Assembly (NCBI RefSeq): GCF_000334215.1
Contig: NZ_AMQY01000014.1
Location: 124,001-188,000 of the forward strand
Reading direction: 5' to 3'
Length of the DNA: 64,000 bases
Source: Vreelandella jeotgali Hwa
GTDB lineage: Bacteria > Pseudomonadota > Gammaproteobacteria > Pseudomonadales > Halomonadaceae
Shown here: positions 1 through 9,235 of the stretch, in pieces
Position numbering within the stretch: position 1 is the stretch's first letter
Layout of the letters: each line of letters opens with the position of its first letter
Notes under the pieces: model-generated
Database searches by the model: none
What the model saw: only the letters and a program-made list of their open reading frames with translations
What the model was told of the DNA's origin: nothing
Translations under genes and position numbers: made by a program

Positions 1-7
1 AGTCGGC

Positions 8-916
8 ATGAGACAACGCGTTGCCGTATGGCCCGCCATGCGCCCCCGGTTTTGTGTGTCGGCGGGCATCGCCTGCGCGCTGTTGCTACTGGTTGGCTGT
101 GCCGGCCAAAGCCCGCGTAGCGCAGCGCCCAACGCCGATAATACCAACACGGCCGATAGCGGTGGGCGCTATGCCATGAGTGCCGACGCCTATCCGCTGG
201 ACCCGCCGGACGTGTCCGACGTGCCCGACGCCGTGCCGCGCGAGGAGCCGCGCTCCCGCGCCGGCAACCGCTCCAGCTATACGGTTTGGGGCAAGCGCTA
301 CCGAGTACTGTCCGACGCCGAGGGCTATAGCGAAGTCGGCAACGCCTCTTGGTACGGCAAGAAGTTTCACGGCTATGCCACGTCCAGCGGCGAGATTTAC
401 GACATGTACCGCATGAGCGCGGCCCACCGCTCGCTGCCGCTGCCGACGTTTGCCCGGGTGACCCGGCTGGGCACGGATAAATCCGTGATCGTGCGCGTCA
501 ACGACCGCGGGCCGTTCCACAGCGAACGCGTTATCGACCTGTCCTACGCGGCCGCCGCGCGACTGGGACTGCTGGATCATGGCACGGGCCGGGTCAGGGT
601 CGAAGCCATCGATCCGGCCACCTGGTCGGCGCAGCAAGAGAGCACGAAAGCCGTTGACCCGGCGCCGAGCAGCGATGCCGCGCCCGCTGCGCCACAGAGC
701 GGTAGCTACTGGCAGGTAGCGGCGCTGGAAAGCCGTACGGGGGCGCAAAAGCTCAAGCGCCGTCTGCAGGGCGAGCTCGAGCAGGGCGTGCGCATCGCTG
801 AGGGCGACGGCCTGTATCGCGTTCAGGTGGGGCCGGTGGCGTCCGGCGCCGACGACCAGTCACTGCGCGCCGCCTTGCGTCGAGCAGGCTTTCCCCAGGC
901 GTTTATCGTGCGATAA
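8..916 (+). CDS. rlpA: Septal ring lytic transglycosylase RlpA, lipoprotein
   Basis: Outer-membrane lipoprotein expected to cleave peptidoglycan stripped of stem peptides, at the division septum. A hydrophobic signal ends in the lipobox LLVGC (Cys31). A double-psi beta-barrel follows at about residues 105-195, with the family blocks GNASWYG, FHG, GEIYDM and VNDRGPFH, and a SPOR peptidoglycan-binding domain lies at about 230-302. An acidic, Pro-rich linker joins the lipoprotein anchor to the barrel. The start is uncertain: ATG at 38 gives a more usual 20-residue signal peptide, and the region upstream of 8 lies mostly outside the window. It is followed 72 bp later by dacA, the order known from many gammaproteobacteria. 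Confidence 0.93.
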   Translation: MRQRVAVWPAMRPRFCVSAGIACALLLLVGCAGQSPRSAAPNADNTNTADSGGRYAMSADAYPLDPPDVSDVPDAVPREEPRSRAGNRSSYTVWGKRYRVLSDAEGYSEVGNASWYGKKFHGYATSSGEIYDMYRMSAAHRSLPLPTFARVTRLGTDKSVIVRVNDRGPFHSERVIDLSYAAAARLGLLDHGTGRVRVEAIDPATWSAQQESTKAVDPAPSSDAAPAAPQSGSYWQVAALESRTGAQKLKRRLQGELEQGVRIAEGDGLYRVQVGPVASGADDQSLRAALRRAGFPQAFIVR

Positions 917-988
917 TGCGTCCCCGGCGCAAGCGGCGTATAGTGCCCGCCTTGCCGTTGTTGAATGTTTTACACGAGATATCATGTC

Positions 989-2230
989 ATGAAAGCGTTG
1001 GTACCGAACTTTTCTTCCGTCGCCGCCGGACGTCCGGCACGCCGTGTGTGGGCGGCGGCTCTGTCGCTGGTCGCAGCGGCGGCGTTCACCTTTACCTCGG
1101 TAGCGGCCGATGCCCAGGCGACGCCGCAGCCGCAGACGCTCATCCCGGCCGCGCCGCAGCTTGCCGCCAGCTCCTGGATTCTGATGGACGCCAACAGCGG
1201 CCACGTGCTCGCCCAGCACAATGCCGACAAGCGTCTGCCCCCGGCGAGCCTGACCAAGCTGATGACGGCGTATCTGGTCGAGCGTGAGCTCAATCAGGGC
1301 AGCATACGCCCGGACGACAAGGTCAACGTCAGCGAAAAGGCCTGGCGTACCGGCGGCTCGAAGATGTTTATTGAAGTGGGCAACCAGGTGCCGGTGAAAA
1401 AGCTGTTGCACGGTATCGTGATCGTCTCGGGCAATGACGCCAGCGTCGCCATGGCCGAGCATCTGGCCGGCGGCGAAGCGCAGTTTGCCGACCTGATGAA
1501 CCAGCATGCGGCCCGGCTGGGCATGGACAACACCCATTTTAAAAACGCCACCGGCCTGCCGGTAGAAGGGCACTATTCCAGCGCGCGCGATCTGGCCAAG
1601 CTGACGCGCCACATCGTCAACGACTACCCCGAGCACTACAAAATGTACTCCGAGCGTCAGTTCAGCTACGGAGGCATCGAGCAGCCCAATCGCAACCGCC
1701 TGCTGTGGCGTGATCCCTCGGCGGACGGCCTGAAAACCGGTTGGACGGACGCCGCCGGCTATTGCCTGGTGTCGTCGGCCAAGCGCGACGATATGCGCCT
1801 GATTTCGGTGGTCATGGGCACCAAGTCGGAAGAAGCCCGGGTGCAGGAAACGCAAAAGCTGCTGAGCTACGGCTTTCGCTTTTATGAAACCCGTCATCTT
1901 TACGAGCGTGGCGCCGTGCTGGCGTCGCCGCGTATCTGGGGCGGAGCGAGCGATGAAGTGCGCGTGGGCGTTGACAGCGACGTCAGCATGACGCTGCCGC
2001 GCAACCGCAGCAAGGAGCTGCGCGCGCGGTTGGATTTGCCCGGTGACCTGAACGCGCCGATTGCCATGGGTGCCGACGTGGGCACACTGGAGGTGATGCT
2101 GGGCGACCAGGTAGTGGGTACGCGTACTCTGGTGGCCCTGGAGGACGTGGAAGAGGGCGGCTTCTTCAAGCGCCTGTTCGATCAGGTCAAGCGTTTCTTT
2201 AGCGGCCTGCTTAGCCGTTTTACGGACTGA
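989..2230 (+). CDS. dacA: D-alanyl-D-alanine carboxypeptidase (PBP5/6 family)
   Basis: Periplasmic serine DD-carboxypeptidase that trims the terminal D-Ala from peptidoglycan stem peptides and stays membrane-bound through a C-terminal amphipathic helix. From the ATG at 989 it has 413 residues: a signal peptide to about residue 42, the penicillin-binding motifs SLTK (Ser87-Lys90), SGN (147-149) and KTG (249-251), then the beta-rich PBP5 C-terminal domain and a terminal segment rich in Phe, Lys and Arg, as expected for the membrane anchor. An in-frame ATG at 965 would add eight residues that do not look like a signal peptide start. It lies between rlpA and ybeD. Confidence 0.94.
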   Translation: MKALVPNFSSVAAGRPARRVWAAALSLVAAAAFTFTSVAADAQATPQPQTLIPAAPQLAASSWILMDANSGHVLAQHNADKRLPPASLTKLMTAYLVERELNQGSIRPDDKVNVSEKAWRTGGSKMFIEVGNQVPVKKLLHGIVIVSGNDASVAMAEHLAGGEAQFADLMNQHAARLGMDNTHFKNATGLPVEGHYSSARDLAKLTRHIVNDYPEHYKMYSERQFSYGGIEQPNRNRLLWRDPSADGLKTGWTDAAGYCLVSSAKRDDMRLISVVMGTKSEEARVQETQKLLSYGFRFYETRHLYERGAVLASPRIWGGASDEVRVGVDSDVSMTLPRNRSKELRARLDLPGDLNAPIAMGADVGTLEVMLGDQVVGTRTLVALEDVEEGGFFKRLFDQVKRFFSGLLSRFTD

Positions 2231-2276
2231 GCTGCCTTACCAATGTCATTGTCGCAACGTGAGCCAGGGGGACACC

Positions 2277-2588
2277 ATGCAGCCAGGCGGTAACCGGTCG
2301 TTTCGTGATTTGCGCCCGAAAGCGGAGAACAACCCTCCCAAAATCACCTTTCCGTGCGACTACCCGGTCAAGGTGGTCGGCGATGCGGCGGCAGACTTTG
2401 CCGCCGCGGTTTGCGACGTGGTGAAGCGTCATGAACCCGACTTCAACGCCGCCGGCATCAAGGTGATCGACAGCCGTAACGGCCGCTTTCAGTCGGTGCG
2501 CCTTAGTATCAGGGCCACCGGCGAGGCGCAGCTGCAGGCGCTGTTCGACGATCTCAAGGCGACCGGCCGCGTGCACATGGTGGTGTAG
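2277..2588 (+). CDS. ybeD: YbeD-like DUF493 protein
   Basis: Small cytoplasmic alpha/beta protein of the DUF493/YbeD family, whose role is not settled; the fold resembles amino-acid-binding regulatory (ACT-like) domains. I chose ATG 2277 because AGGGGG lies 6 bp before it; a GTG at 2259 would add six residues. The 103-residue product carries the family blocks [11 protein letters not shown] near the N-terminus and [21 protein letters not shown] near the C-terminus. Its stop codon is followed one base later by the lipB start, so it is probably translated together with lipB. The dacA-ybeD-lipB order is conserved in enterics and pseudomonads. Confidence 0.9.
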   Translation: MQPGGNRSFRDLRPKAENNPPKITFPCDYPVKVVGDAAADFAAAVCDVVKRHEPDFNAAGIKVIDSRNGRFQSVRLSIRATGEAQLQALFDDLKATGRVHMVV

Positions 2589-2589
2589 C

Positions 2590-3270
2590 ATGAGCGATGC
2601 GACCATCTCTCGTCCCCCGGTCCGGCTGCATCGCCTGGGGCGGCGCGCCTACCTGCCGGTGTGGGAGGCCATGCGCGAGCTGACCGATAACCGCGATGCG
2701 CAGACGCCGGACCAGTTTTGGCTGGTGGAGCACGAGCCGGTGTTTACCCAGGGCCAGGCGGGCAAACCCGAGCATGTGCTGCTACCCGGCGATATCCCCG
2801 TGGTGCACACCGATCGCGGCGGCCAGGTCACCTATCACGGCCCGGGTCAGGTGGTGCTTTACCCGCTGATCGACGTCCGCCGAGCCCGGCTGGGCGTGCG
2901 TGACCTGGTGACGGCCATGGAAAACGCGGTTATCGAGGTGTTGGCGGGCTACGGCATCGAGGCTCGGGCGCGCGCGGATGCGCCGGGGGTTTACGTGCCG
3001 CTGCGGGAAGGCGCAGGCGATGGCGAAGAAGCCAAGATTGCGTCGTTGGGGCTGCGGATTCGCCGCGGGGCCAGTTTTCACGGTGTCGCGCTGAACGTGG
3101 CCTGTGACCTGGCGTCGTTCGCGCGCATCAACCCCTGCGGCCACGCCGGCATGCCCATGGCCAACCTGGCCGACCTGACCGCTGAGCGGGTAAGCGTTGA
3201 CGCCGTGGGCGAACAGCTGGCGCAGGCGCTGGCTGGCCGTATTGGCGTTGCGCTGACCACAGAGCCCTGA
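2590..3270 (+). CDS. lipB: Octanoyl-ACP:protein octanoyltransferase LipB
   Basis: Transfers octanoate from acyl carrier protein to lipoyl domains (E2 subunits and GcvH), the first step of lipoate synthesis. The 226-residue protein has the family signature [12 protein letters not shown] at about 77-87, the conserved Lys149 in [12 protein letters not shown], and the acyl-accepting Cys183 in NPCGHAGM. It starts one base after ybeD ends. The partner gene lipA is immediately downstream but convergent, with a shared bidirectional terminator between the two genes. Confidence 0.96.
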   Translation: MSDATISRPPVRLHRLGRRAYLPVWEAMRELTDNRDAQTPDQFWLVEHEPVFTQGQAGKPEHVLLPGDIPVVHTDRGGQVTYHGPGQVVLYPLIDVRRARLGVRDLVTAMENAVIEVLAGYGIEARARADAPGVYVPLREGAGDGEEAKIASLGLRIRRGASFHGVALNVACDLASFARINPCGHAGMPMANLADLTAERVSVDAVGEQLAQALAGRIGVALTTEP

Positions 3271-3324
3271 CCCCGCCAGTTGGATTTGTGAAGGGCTTGT
3301 AGCGACAAAATTGTGCGATGATGC

Positions 3325-3366
3325 AAAAAAGCCGCCGTCTCCGAGGCATTGGAGGCGGCGGCTTTT
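3325..3366. terminator. Bidirectional terminator between lipB and lipA
   Basis: A run of six A, a 12-bp GC-rich stem (GCCGCC...GGCGGC, one G-T pair) around an eight-base loop, then four T. The A and T runs on opposite sides allow Rho-independent termination for both converging genes. Confidence 0.88.
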
Positions 3367-3386
3367 AAGTTGGCGCGAGGCGCGAA

Positions 3387-4472
3387 TCAGCTCACGCTCT
3401 GTACCGGAATCAGATTATCGTCGCCGGTCTCTTCCTGTCCGGGAACGGCGGCGGGGGAGGCGAGCCCCAGGTTGTTTTTCTCGAATACCCGGTCGGCGCG
3501 GTAGCTTGAGCGCACCAGCGGGCCGGAGGGTACTTCCATGAAGCCTTTTTCCAGCCCCTGCTGGCGGTACTGTTCAAACTCATCGGGCGTTACCCAGCGC
3601 TCCACCGGCAGGTGGTTTTGTGTTGGGCGCAGATACTGACCCAGAGTCACGATATCCACGCCGATGTCGCGCAGGTCGTCAAACGTCTGCAGGATTTCCT
3701 CGTCGGTTTCCCCCAGCCCCAGCATGATGCTGGTCTTGGTGATCAGCTCCGGCCGGTGGCGCTTGGCGTGGGCCAGGACGTCGAGGGTCTTGCGGTAGCC
3801 GGCGCGGGGGTCGCGCACCCGGCCGGTGAGGCGCTCCACGGTTTCCACGTTCTGGGCAAACACCTCAAGGCCGGAGTCGGCCACCCGCTCGATGGCCGCC
3901 GGGTCGGCGTCGAAGTCCGGCGTCAGGGCTTCTACCACCACGTTCGGCGTCTGCGCCTTGATCGCGCGGATGCAGCTGGCGTAATGGCCGGCGCCGCCGT
4001 CCTCGACGTCGTCGCGGTCAACCGAGGTCAAAACGATATAGCGCAGGCCCATCAGCTCGACCGAGTTGGCGGTGTTGGCCGGCTCGTTGTCGTCCAGCCA
4101 GCCCTGGGGGTTGCCGGTATCCACGGCGCAGAAGCGGCAGGCCCGGGTGCAGACCGAGCCCATCAGCATGATGGTGGCGGTGCCGTTGCTCCAGCATTCG
4201 CCCATGTTGGGGCAGTGGGATTCGGCGCAGACGGTACTCAAGCCGTGGCTGTTGACGTTTTTCCTGACCGCTTCAAAGCGCTCGCCGCCGGGGATTTGGG
4301 CGCGCAGCCACTTGGGTTTGCGTTCCAGCGGCGGCTTTTCCGCGGAGGTCTCATCGGCGGCTACGGCCTGTGCGGTCTTGCGCTGCTTCATGCCGTCCTT
4401 GATAACGGACATACCGCGTTCGTTGCGGAATTTCTCGCCGCTTTGTATACGCTGTGACGTATCGTTGCTCAT
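3387..4472 (-). CDS. lipA: Lipoyl synthase LipA
   Basis: Radical-SAM enzyme that inserts two sulfurs into protein-bound octanoate. The sequence shows both iron-sulfur sites: the auxiliary-cluster cysteines 82, 87 and 93 ([12 protein letters not shown]) and the radical-SAM CxxxCxxC at 108, 112 and 115 (CTRACRFC). The C-terminal RSSYRAD motif holds the serine that ligates the auxiliary cluster. At 361 residues it is longer than E. coli LipA (about 321) because of an N-terminal extension of about 40 residues rich in charged and Ala residues. Internal Met codons at residues 21 and 28 are alternative starts. Confidence 0.96.
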   Translation of the reverse strand: MSNDTSQRIQSGEKFRNERGMSVIKDGMKQRKTAQAVAADETSAEKPPLERKPKWLRAQIPGGERFEAVRKNVNSHGLSTVCAESHCPNMGECWSNGTATIMLMGSVCTRACRFCAVDTGNPQGWLDDNEPANTANSVELMGLRYIVLTSVDRDDVEDGGAGHYASCIRAIKAQTPNVVVEALTPDFDADPAAIERVADSGLEVFAQNVETVERLTGRVRDPRAGYRKTLDVLAHAKRHRPELITKTSIMLGLGETDEEILQTFDDLRDIGVDIVTLGQYLRPTQNHLPVERWVTPDEFEQYRQQGLEKGFMEVPSGPLVRSSYRADRVFEKNNLGLASPAAVPGQEETGDDNLIPVQSVS

Positions 4473-4938
4473 GGGATATAAGAGCCTCTATTCTGCGATG
4501 ACAAGCCGGGTGACGCGACAACCGGCGGGGTTGCATCCTGCCGCGAGACGCGGTATCCGGTCATCGTGACGCCTCGGCACGTCAATGAATGCACCTTGAC
4601 GTTCGCCTGGCGTCGTTCGGTTTGTGCTGTTGGGTTCAGCAGCCAGGATCATGGTTATGCGACCTGTTTGTGAGACATGGTTGTGCGACCTGTTCGTGAG
4701 ACAAAGGTAACACAGTTTTTTGCCCGCCATATATTACCCGCAGCCTGTGCTCGTCGTTCCTGCGTGGCAGGGCGTCCGGCCGTGCAGGAAGAATGCCGTT
4801 TGCGGGCTAGCGCTTCGTTTGGGCGTAGGTTAGGGTAGGCGCATTTTTTCACGCCTCAATAAATCAGGCGCTCGCGCAAGCGCAGTATGGCCTTTTACAG
4901 CCGTTTCTATTGTCGGCACAGCATTCGAGTGGAGCAAT
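4473..4938. other. Intergenic region between lipA and topA (466 bp)
   Basis: This divergent spacer should hold the promoters of lipA (minus) and topA (plus). I find no convincing gene; the small minus-strand frames here lack a ribosome-binding site and any recognisable protein. The one clear structure is a 26-bp tandem duplication at 4651-4702, listed separately. A GGAG just before 4939 is the topA ribosome-binding site. Confidence 0.6.
4651..4702. repeat. 26-bp tandem duplication upstream of lipA/topA
   Basis: Two head-to-tail 26-bp units (4651-4676 and 4677-4702) differ at only two positions (A/G at position 7, T/C at position 19). Each begins ATGGTT and contains GCGACCTGTT followed by GTGAGAC. 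The array lies 178 bp before the lipA start (minus strand) and 237 bp before topA. Confidence 0.93.
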
Positions 4939-7584
4939 ATGGGCAAGTCACTGGTCATCGTGGAGTCGCCGGCCAAGGCGAAAACGATCAATAAATATCT
5001 CGGCAACGATTATATCGTCAAGTCGAGCGTGGGCCACATCCGTGATCTGCCGACCAGTGGTTCGAGCAAAACCGCCAGCGACCCCGGGGCGCGTGCTCGC
5101 CAGGCGGCGGCTACCCGCAGGATGTCGCCCGAGGAGAAGGCCGCGCACAAAAAACGCAAGGCGCACACCCAGCTGATCCGGCGTATGGGCATTGACCCGG
5201 ATAACGGCTGGGAAGCCAACTACCAGACGCTTCCCGGCAAGGAGAAAGTCGTTGCCGAGCTGAAGAAGCTGGCCGCCGACGCCGACGCGGTTTATCTGGC
5301 CACGGACCTTGACCGCGAGGGGGAAGCCATTGCCTGGCACCTGCGCGAAACCATCGGCGGCGATGATCAGCGCTATAAGCGCGTGGTGTTCAACGAGATC
5401 ACCAAAAATGCGATCCAGGATGCGTTCAAGGAGCCCGGTGCGCTGAACATTCCCCGGGTCGAAGCCCAGCAGGCGCGGCGCTTTCTCGACCGAGTGGTGG
5501 GCTTCATGCTTTCGCCGCTGCTTTGGGCCAAGGTCGCCCGGGGGCTGTCGGCGGGGCGAGTACAGTCGGTTGCCGTGCGTCTGATTGTGGAACGCGAGCG
5601 TGAGATCCGCGCCTTTATTCCCGAGGAGTTCTGGGACGTGCACGCCGATCTGGTCACGCCGGACGGCGAGGCGGTGCGCTTTGCCCTGGCGCGCCAGGAC
5701 GGCAAGGCTTTCCGTCCGGCGTCGGAAGAGGAGACCCTTGAGCGCATCGCCGGTCTGAAAAACGCGACGCTGGCGATCACCTCCCGGGAAGACAAGCCCA
5801 CGCGCTCCAAACCCAATGCGCCGTTTATCACCTCGACGCTGCAACAGGCGGCAAGCGGGCGGCTGGGCTTTTCGGTGAAAAAGACCATGACCATGGCCCA
5901 GCGTCTGTATGAGGCGGGCTACATTACCTACATGCGTACCGACTCCACCAATCTGTCGAGTGACGCGGTGGAAAGTGCGCGGGACTTTATCGGCAACGAG
6001 TACGGCAAGCGCTACCTGCCCGATGCCCCCAACCGTTACGCCAGCAAGGAAAGTGCCCAGGAGGCTCACGAGGCCATTCGCCCGTCCGACGTTGACCGCC
6101 GGGCCACCGACCTGGCCAATATGGAACGCGATGCCGAACGCCTCTACGAGCTGATCTGGCGTCAGTTTGTCGCCTGCCAGATGACCCCGGCGGAATATCT
6201 TTCCAGCACCCTGGGTATCGACGTTGACGGCTATGAGCTGCGGGCCAAGGGCCGCGTGCTCAAGTTTGACGGCTATACGCGGGTGATGAAGCCGTCGGGC
6301 AAAAACGAAGACCAGCAGCTGCCGGACCTGCCCGAAGGCACGCCGATGGCCCTCGACGCTCTGGATCCCCAGCAGCACTTTACCAAGCCGCCGGCACGCT
6401 ACACAGAGGCGGCGCTGGTGAAAGAGCTGGAGAAGCAGGGCATCGGCCGGCCCTCTACCTATGCGGCGATTATTTCCACGATTCAGGATCGCGGCTATGT
6501 GCGCCTGGAAAGCCGGCGTTTCTATGCCGAAAAGCTGGGCGATATCGTTACCGAGCGGCTCAAGGAATCGTTCCCCGACCTGATGGATTTTTCCTTTACC
6601 GCGCGTATGGAAGACGGCCTGGATAACGTCGCCGAAGGGGAACGCGACTGGCGCGCGCTGCTGGATGCGTTCTACCACGAGTTCCGCGAAGAGCTGGCGC
6701 AGGCCGAAAGCGAAGACGGCATGCGCCCCAACGAGCCGGTGCCCACCGAGATCGAATGCCCCCAATGCAGCCGTCACATGCAGATTCGCACCGCCTCGAC
6801 CGGGGTGTTTCTGGGCTGTAGCGGGTATAATTTGCCGCCCAAGGAGCGCTGCAAGACCACTATTGATCTGATCCCCGGCGAGGAGGCCGTCGCCGCCGAT
6901 GCCGGTGCCGAAGCCGAAACCGATGCCCTGCGCGCCAAGCGTCGCTGCCCGCGCTGCGAGACCGCGATGGACAGCTACCTGATTGACGAAGGGCGCAAGC
7001 TGCATATCTGCGGCAACAGCCCGGACTGTCAGGGGTATGAAATCGAACACGGCAAGTTCAGGATCAAGGGCTACGAAGGGCCGGTGATCGAGTGCGACAA
7101 GTGCGGCAGCGAAATGCAGCTCAAGTCCGGCCGCTTCGGCAAATACTTTGGCTGCACCAGCGATGAATGCAAGAACACCCGCAAACTGCTGCGCAGCGGC
7201 GAAGTGGCACCGCCCAAGATGGACCCGATTCCCATGCCGGAGCTGGCCTGCCAGAAGGTAGACGATCACTATGTACTGCGCGACGGTGCCAGCGGGCTGT
7301 TTCTTGCGGCGAGCAAGTTTCCCAAAAACCGCGAAACCCGTCCGCCGCTGGTCAGGGAGCTTAAAGCCCACGCCGACGAGCTGCCCGACAAGTATCACTT
7401 CATTCTCGACGCCCCCGGTGAGGACCCCGACGGTCGCCCGGCGCAGATTCGCTTTTCGCGCAAGAACAAGGCGCAGTACGTGATGACCGGCGAAGACGGC
7501 AAGGCCACGGGGTGGAAGGCCACCTTTGAAGACGGCCGTTGGCAGGTCGAAGACAAGCGCAAAAAGTCCACGTCGGGCCGCTGA
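4939..7584 (+). CDS. topA: DNA topoisomerase I (type IA)
   Basis: Relaxes negative supercoils by cutting and passing one strand. The 881-residue protein begins with the TOPRIM domain ([11 protein letters not shown] with Glu9, then the acidic DLDREGEA), and has the catalytic tyrosine at about residue 331 in YITYMRTDS. The C-terminal part has three Cys4 zinc-ribbon modules at about 610-645, 672-705 and 718-750 (the last starting CDKCGSEM), then a zinc-free tail rich in Lys. This matches the E. coli TopA layout. A GGAG sits about 8 bp before the ATG. Monocistronic by appearance. Confidence 0.97.
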   Translation: MGKSLVIVESPAKAKTINKYLGNDYIVKSSVGHIRDLPTSGSSKTASDPGARARQAAATRRMSPEEKAAHKKRKAHTQLIRRMGIDPDNGWEANYQTLPGKEKVVAELKKLAADADAVYLATDLDREGEAIAWHLRETIGGDDQRYKRVVFNEITKNAIQDAFKEPGALNIPRVEAQQARRFLDRVVGFMLSPLLWAKVARGLSAGRVQSVAVRLIVEREREIRAFIPEEFWDVHADLVTPDGEAVRFALARQDGKAFRPASEEETLERIAGLKNATLAITSREDKPTRSKPNAPFITSTLQQAASGRLGFSVKKTMTMAQRLYEAGYITYMRTDSTNLSSDAVESARDFIGNEYGKRYLPDAPNRYASKESAQEAHEAIRPSDVDRRATDLANMERDAERLYELIWRQFVACQMTPAEYLSSTLGIDVDGYELRAKGRVLKFDGYTRVMKPSGKNEDQQLPDLPEGTPMALDALDPQQHFTKPPARYTEAALVKELEKQGIGRPSTYAAIISTIQDRGYVRLESRRFYAEKLGDIVTERLKESFPDLMDFSFTARMEDGLDNVAEGERDWRALLDAFYHEFREELAQAESEDGMRPNEPVPTEIECPQCSRHMQIRTASTGVFLGCSGYNLPPKERCKTTIDLIPGEEAVAADAGAEAETDALRAKRRCPRCETAMDSYLIDEGRKLHICGNSPDCQGYEIEHGKFRIKGYEGPVIECDKCGSEMQLKSGRFGKYFGCTSDECKNTRKLLRSGEVAPPKMDPIPMPELACQKVDDHYVLRDGASGLFLAASKFPKNRETRPPLVRELKAHADELPDKYHFILDAPGEDPDGRPAQIRFSRKNKAQYVMTGEDGKATGWKATFEDGRWQVEDKRKKSTSGR

Positions 7585-7679
7585 TGTTCGCGCCTGGTGT
7601 CATGCCGGCCGTGAACGCGCGGCGCCCCTGTGCTGTCGCAATGGTGGTGTCACCGGCCTGTTAATCCATTTGGCCAGAC

Positions 7680-7713
7680 AATCAACTGGAGCAGGTAATC
7701 AACCGGAGCAGGA
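7680..7713. repeat. 17-bp tandem duplication in a leader
   Basis: Two adjacent 17-bp units, 7680-7696 and 7697-7713 (AATCAACTGGAGCAGG and AATCAACCGGAGCAGG cores, one mismatch). The second runs into the ribosome-binding site AAAGGAG before the gene at 7725, so the GGAGCAGG part of each unit is itself Shine-Dalgarno-like. Confidence 0.88.
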
Positions 7714-7724
7714 AAGGAGACACT

Positions 7725-8189
7725 ATGCGCTATAATCAGGTACGTGATCTGGTGGTCTGGGCGGCTGATTATCACGGCCGGATGTCGCGTCAATTCAGCG
7801 ACAGGGCCGGCGTTGCCGACAGCGAGCGCCTGCAGATGGCGCTGGACTATCTGGCGGCCGAAGAGCGGCGCATGAAAGCCGGGCTTGACGATGTGCTGGC
7901 CGACGAATCGGGGCAGCAAAAAGTCCTCAATACCTGGTTTGACGACCCGACCGATTTTCCCCAGCCGCCCGAGCTCGAACATCTGGCGCAGTACGCAACC
8001 TACGACAGTATTGAATCGGCCATGGAGACCGCCACCCAGGCCCACAAGGCGCTCCAGCGGCTGTACGAGTACCGCGCCGAAAAGGCGGCCATCCCCGCCG
8101 GCGCGGACTTCTTCCGTTCGCTGGCCGAAGGCCACGAGGCCGAGGTGCGCCGTATTGTCTCGCAGTTTGAAGAGTTCAACGATCTCTAA
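7725..8189 (+). CDS. Uncharacterised helical, ferritin-like protein
   Basis: A 154-residue, acidic, apparently all-helical soluble protein with no signal peptide or membrane segment. The spacing of Glu and His residues (AAEERRMKAG near 47-56, AHKALQRLYEYRAEKA near 106-121, GHEAEVRRIV near 134-143) recalls the four-helix ferritin/rubrerythrin fold, but I cannot identify a complete di-iron ExxH set and do not assign a function. It has a strong AAAGGAG ribosome-binding site and stands alone between topA and an L,D-transpeptidase gene. Confidence 0.75.
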   Translation: MRYNQVRDLVVWAADYHGRMSRQFSDRAGVADSERLQMALDYLAAEERRMKAGLDDVLADESGQQKVLNTWFDDPTDFPQPPELEHLAQYATYDSIESAMETATQAHKALQRLYEYRAEKAAIPAGADFFRSLAEGHEAEVRRIVSQFEEFNDL

Positions 8190-8313
8190 CGCGCTCGGCA
8201 TTGCCCTCGTGAACCGAAAGCGGCCCCGTTAACGCTACCATTGAGAACCGGCGGTGGCACCGACGCTCTCCCGGAGCGCGCCAGCCGCCGGCCAAGCCTT
8301 CGAGACCCCTGAC

Positions 8314-8946
8314 ATGACCCTGAACCGTCGTTATTTTGTTGCCGGTGCCCTCGCTCTCATGACCGCTTACGCCGCGCCCGCCAGCGCCGGCTTCATGGCC
8401 GAAGTGGCGTTTACGGATCTGGTCGAGCAGCAGCTGGCGCAAGCGACGCACCCCCGGTACGCCGATGAAATCTGGGTGCTGGTCAATCATGGTGCCTCGA
8501 CGCTGGATGTGTATCGTGGGGACAACCGCGTTGAACATTTTGCGCCGGTCTCGGTCGGCCGCGGCGGTACCAGCAGCCGGCGTGTGAGCGGCGGCGGGGT
8601 AACGCCCCGGGGCGAATTTCACGTCAACCGCTTCAACTTTGACAGCCGTTGGCACCTGTTTGTGGGGCTCGACTACCCGACGCCCGATCACGCGCGGATG
8701 GCGCTGCGCACCGGGGTGTATTCGCGCGCCGAGTATCAGGCGTACTTTGATTATTATCGGCGTTACGGCAACCCGCCGCAGAATACCGTGCTGGGCGGGG
8801 CGATCGGCCTGCACGGGCTGGGTCCGGCCGATCCCGACATCCACGAGCGCTTCGACTGGACCCAGGGCTGCGTGGCGATGACCGACCCCCAGATCGACCG
8901 CCTGGAAGGGCTGGTGGATATCGGGACGCGGGTGGTCATTCGCTAG
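8314..8946 (+). CDS. L,D-transpeptidase (YkuD family)
   Basis: Periplasmic enzyme of the YkuD family, which forms L,D crosslinks in peptidoglycan or attaches Lpp-type lipoproteins to it. From the ATG at 8314 it has 210 residues: a signal peptide with an NRRYF motif (Tat-like) ending near APASA, then the catalytic domain with His167 (IGLHGLG) and the nucleophile Cys186 in WTQGCVAM. A GTG at 8254 is in frame but the extra 20 residues do not resemble a signal sequence. The next gene encodes a small lipoprotein ending in Lys, a plausible substrate. It is closest in look to the YafK/ErfK-type enzymes. Confidence 0.88.
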   Translation: MTLNRRYFVAGALALMTAYAAPASAGFMAEVAFTDLVEQQLAQATHPRYADEIWVLVNHGASTLDVYRGDNRVEHFAPVSVGRGGTSSRRVSGGGVTPRGEFHVNRFNFDSRWHLFVGLDYPTPDHARMALRTGVYSRAEYQAYFDYYRRYGNPPQNTVLGGAIGLHGLGPADPDIHERFDWTQGCVAMTDPQIDRLEGLVDIGTRVVIR

Positions 8947-9000
8947 GCCGGCGTCGCCAAACGCCCGGGAATGTTCAAAGTTTCAGTATTTGCGGCCGTA

Positions 9001-9028
9001 TTGCTGGACAAAGGCGGTGCGCTATAAT
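9001..9028 (+). promoter_or_regulatory. Sigma-70-type promoter for the Lpp-like gene
   Basis: A perfect -10 element TATAAT at 9023-9028 is preceded at 16 bp by TTGCTG (9001-9006; three of six consensus bases). Transcription would start near 9035, giving a leader of about 200 nt before the lipoprotein ATG at 9236, which fits a strongly expressed small gene. Confidence 0.65.
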
Positions 9029-9034
9029 ACAACA

Positions 9035-9235
9035 CCCTCACGCGTTTGTGCCTCGCGGCACAAGTCGCTGTCTCCGGTCTGCACCGGGTGGGTAGACAAG
9101 ACTGTATAAGGTCTCTAGCCTTGTCACTGTCGATTCATCAACGCAGTACCGTACGTAGTACTAAACGCAGTACCGGTATTCAGTACCGATATTTAGTACC
9201 AACACGTAGTACCAAGGAAACTCAAGGAGAACCCC
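9035..9235 (+). other. Long structured 5' leader of the Lpp-like gene
   Basis: The predicted untranslated leader contains a perfect 7-bp hairpin with a TCGC loop (TTGTGCC 9046-9052, GGCACAA 9057-9063) and a longer GACAAG (9095-9100)/CTTGTC (9120-9125) stem, followed by the AGTAC array and then the ribosome-binding site CAAGGAGA. No leader peptide is evident. Confidence 0.5.
9145..9213 (+). repeat. Six-copy AGTAC array, 12-13 bp period
   Basis: AGTACC or AGTACT occurs at 9145, 9157, 9169, 9182, 9195 and 9208, with spacings of 12, 12, 13, 13 and 13 bp; the bases between are degenerate. GTAC is self-complementary, so in RNA any unit could pair with any other. The array ends about 10 bp before the ribosome-binding site of the lipoprotein gene. 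Confidence 0.9.

Noticed and set aside
4488-4730. Minus-strand small frame upstream of lipA
   Set aside because: No ribosome-binding site, includes the 26-bp duplication and shows no protein family features.
4948-7398. 816-codon open frame antisense to topA
   Set aside because: Shadow of GC-rich codon use in topA; no recognisable domain and its translation is Arg/Gly/His-rich low-complexity.
9046-9063. Leader hairpin considered as a riboswitch
   Set aside because: The stem-loops before the Lpp-like gene do not match any riboswitch core I know; kept only as a structured leader.
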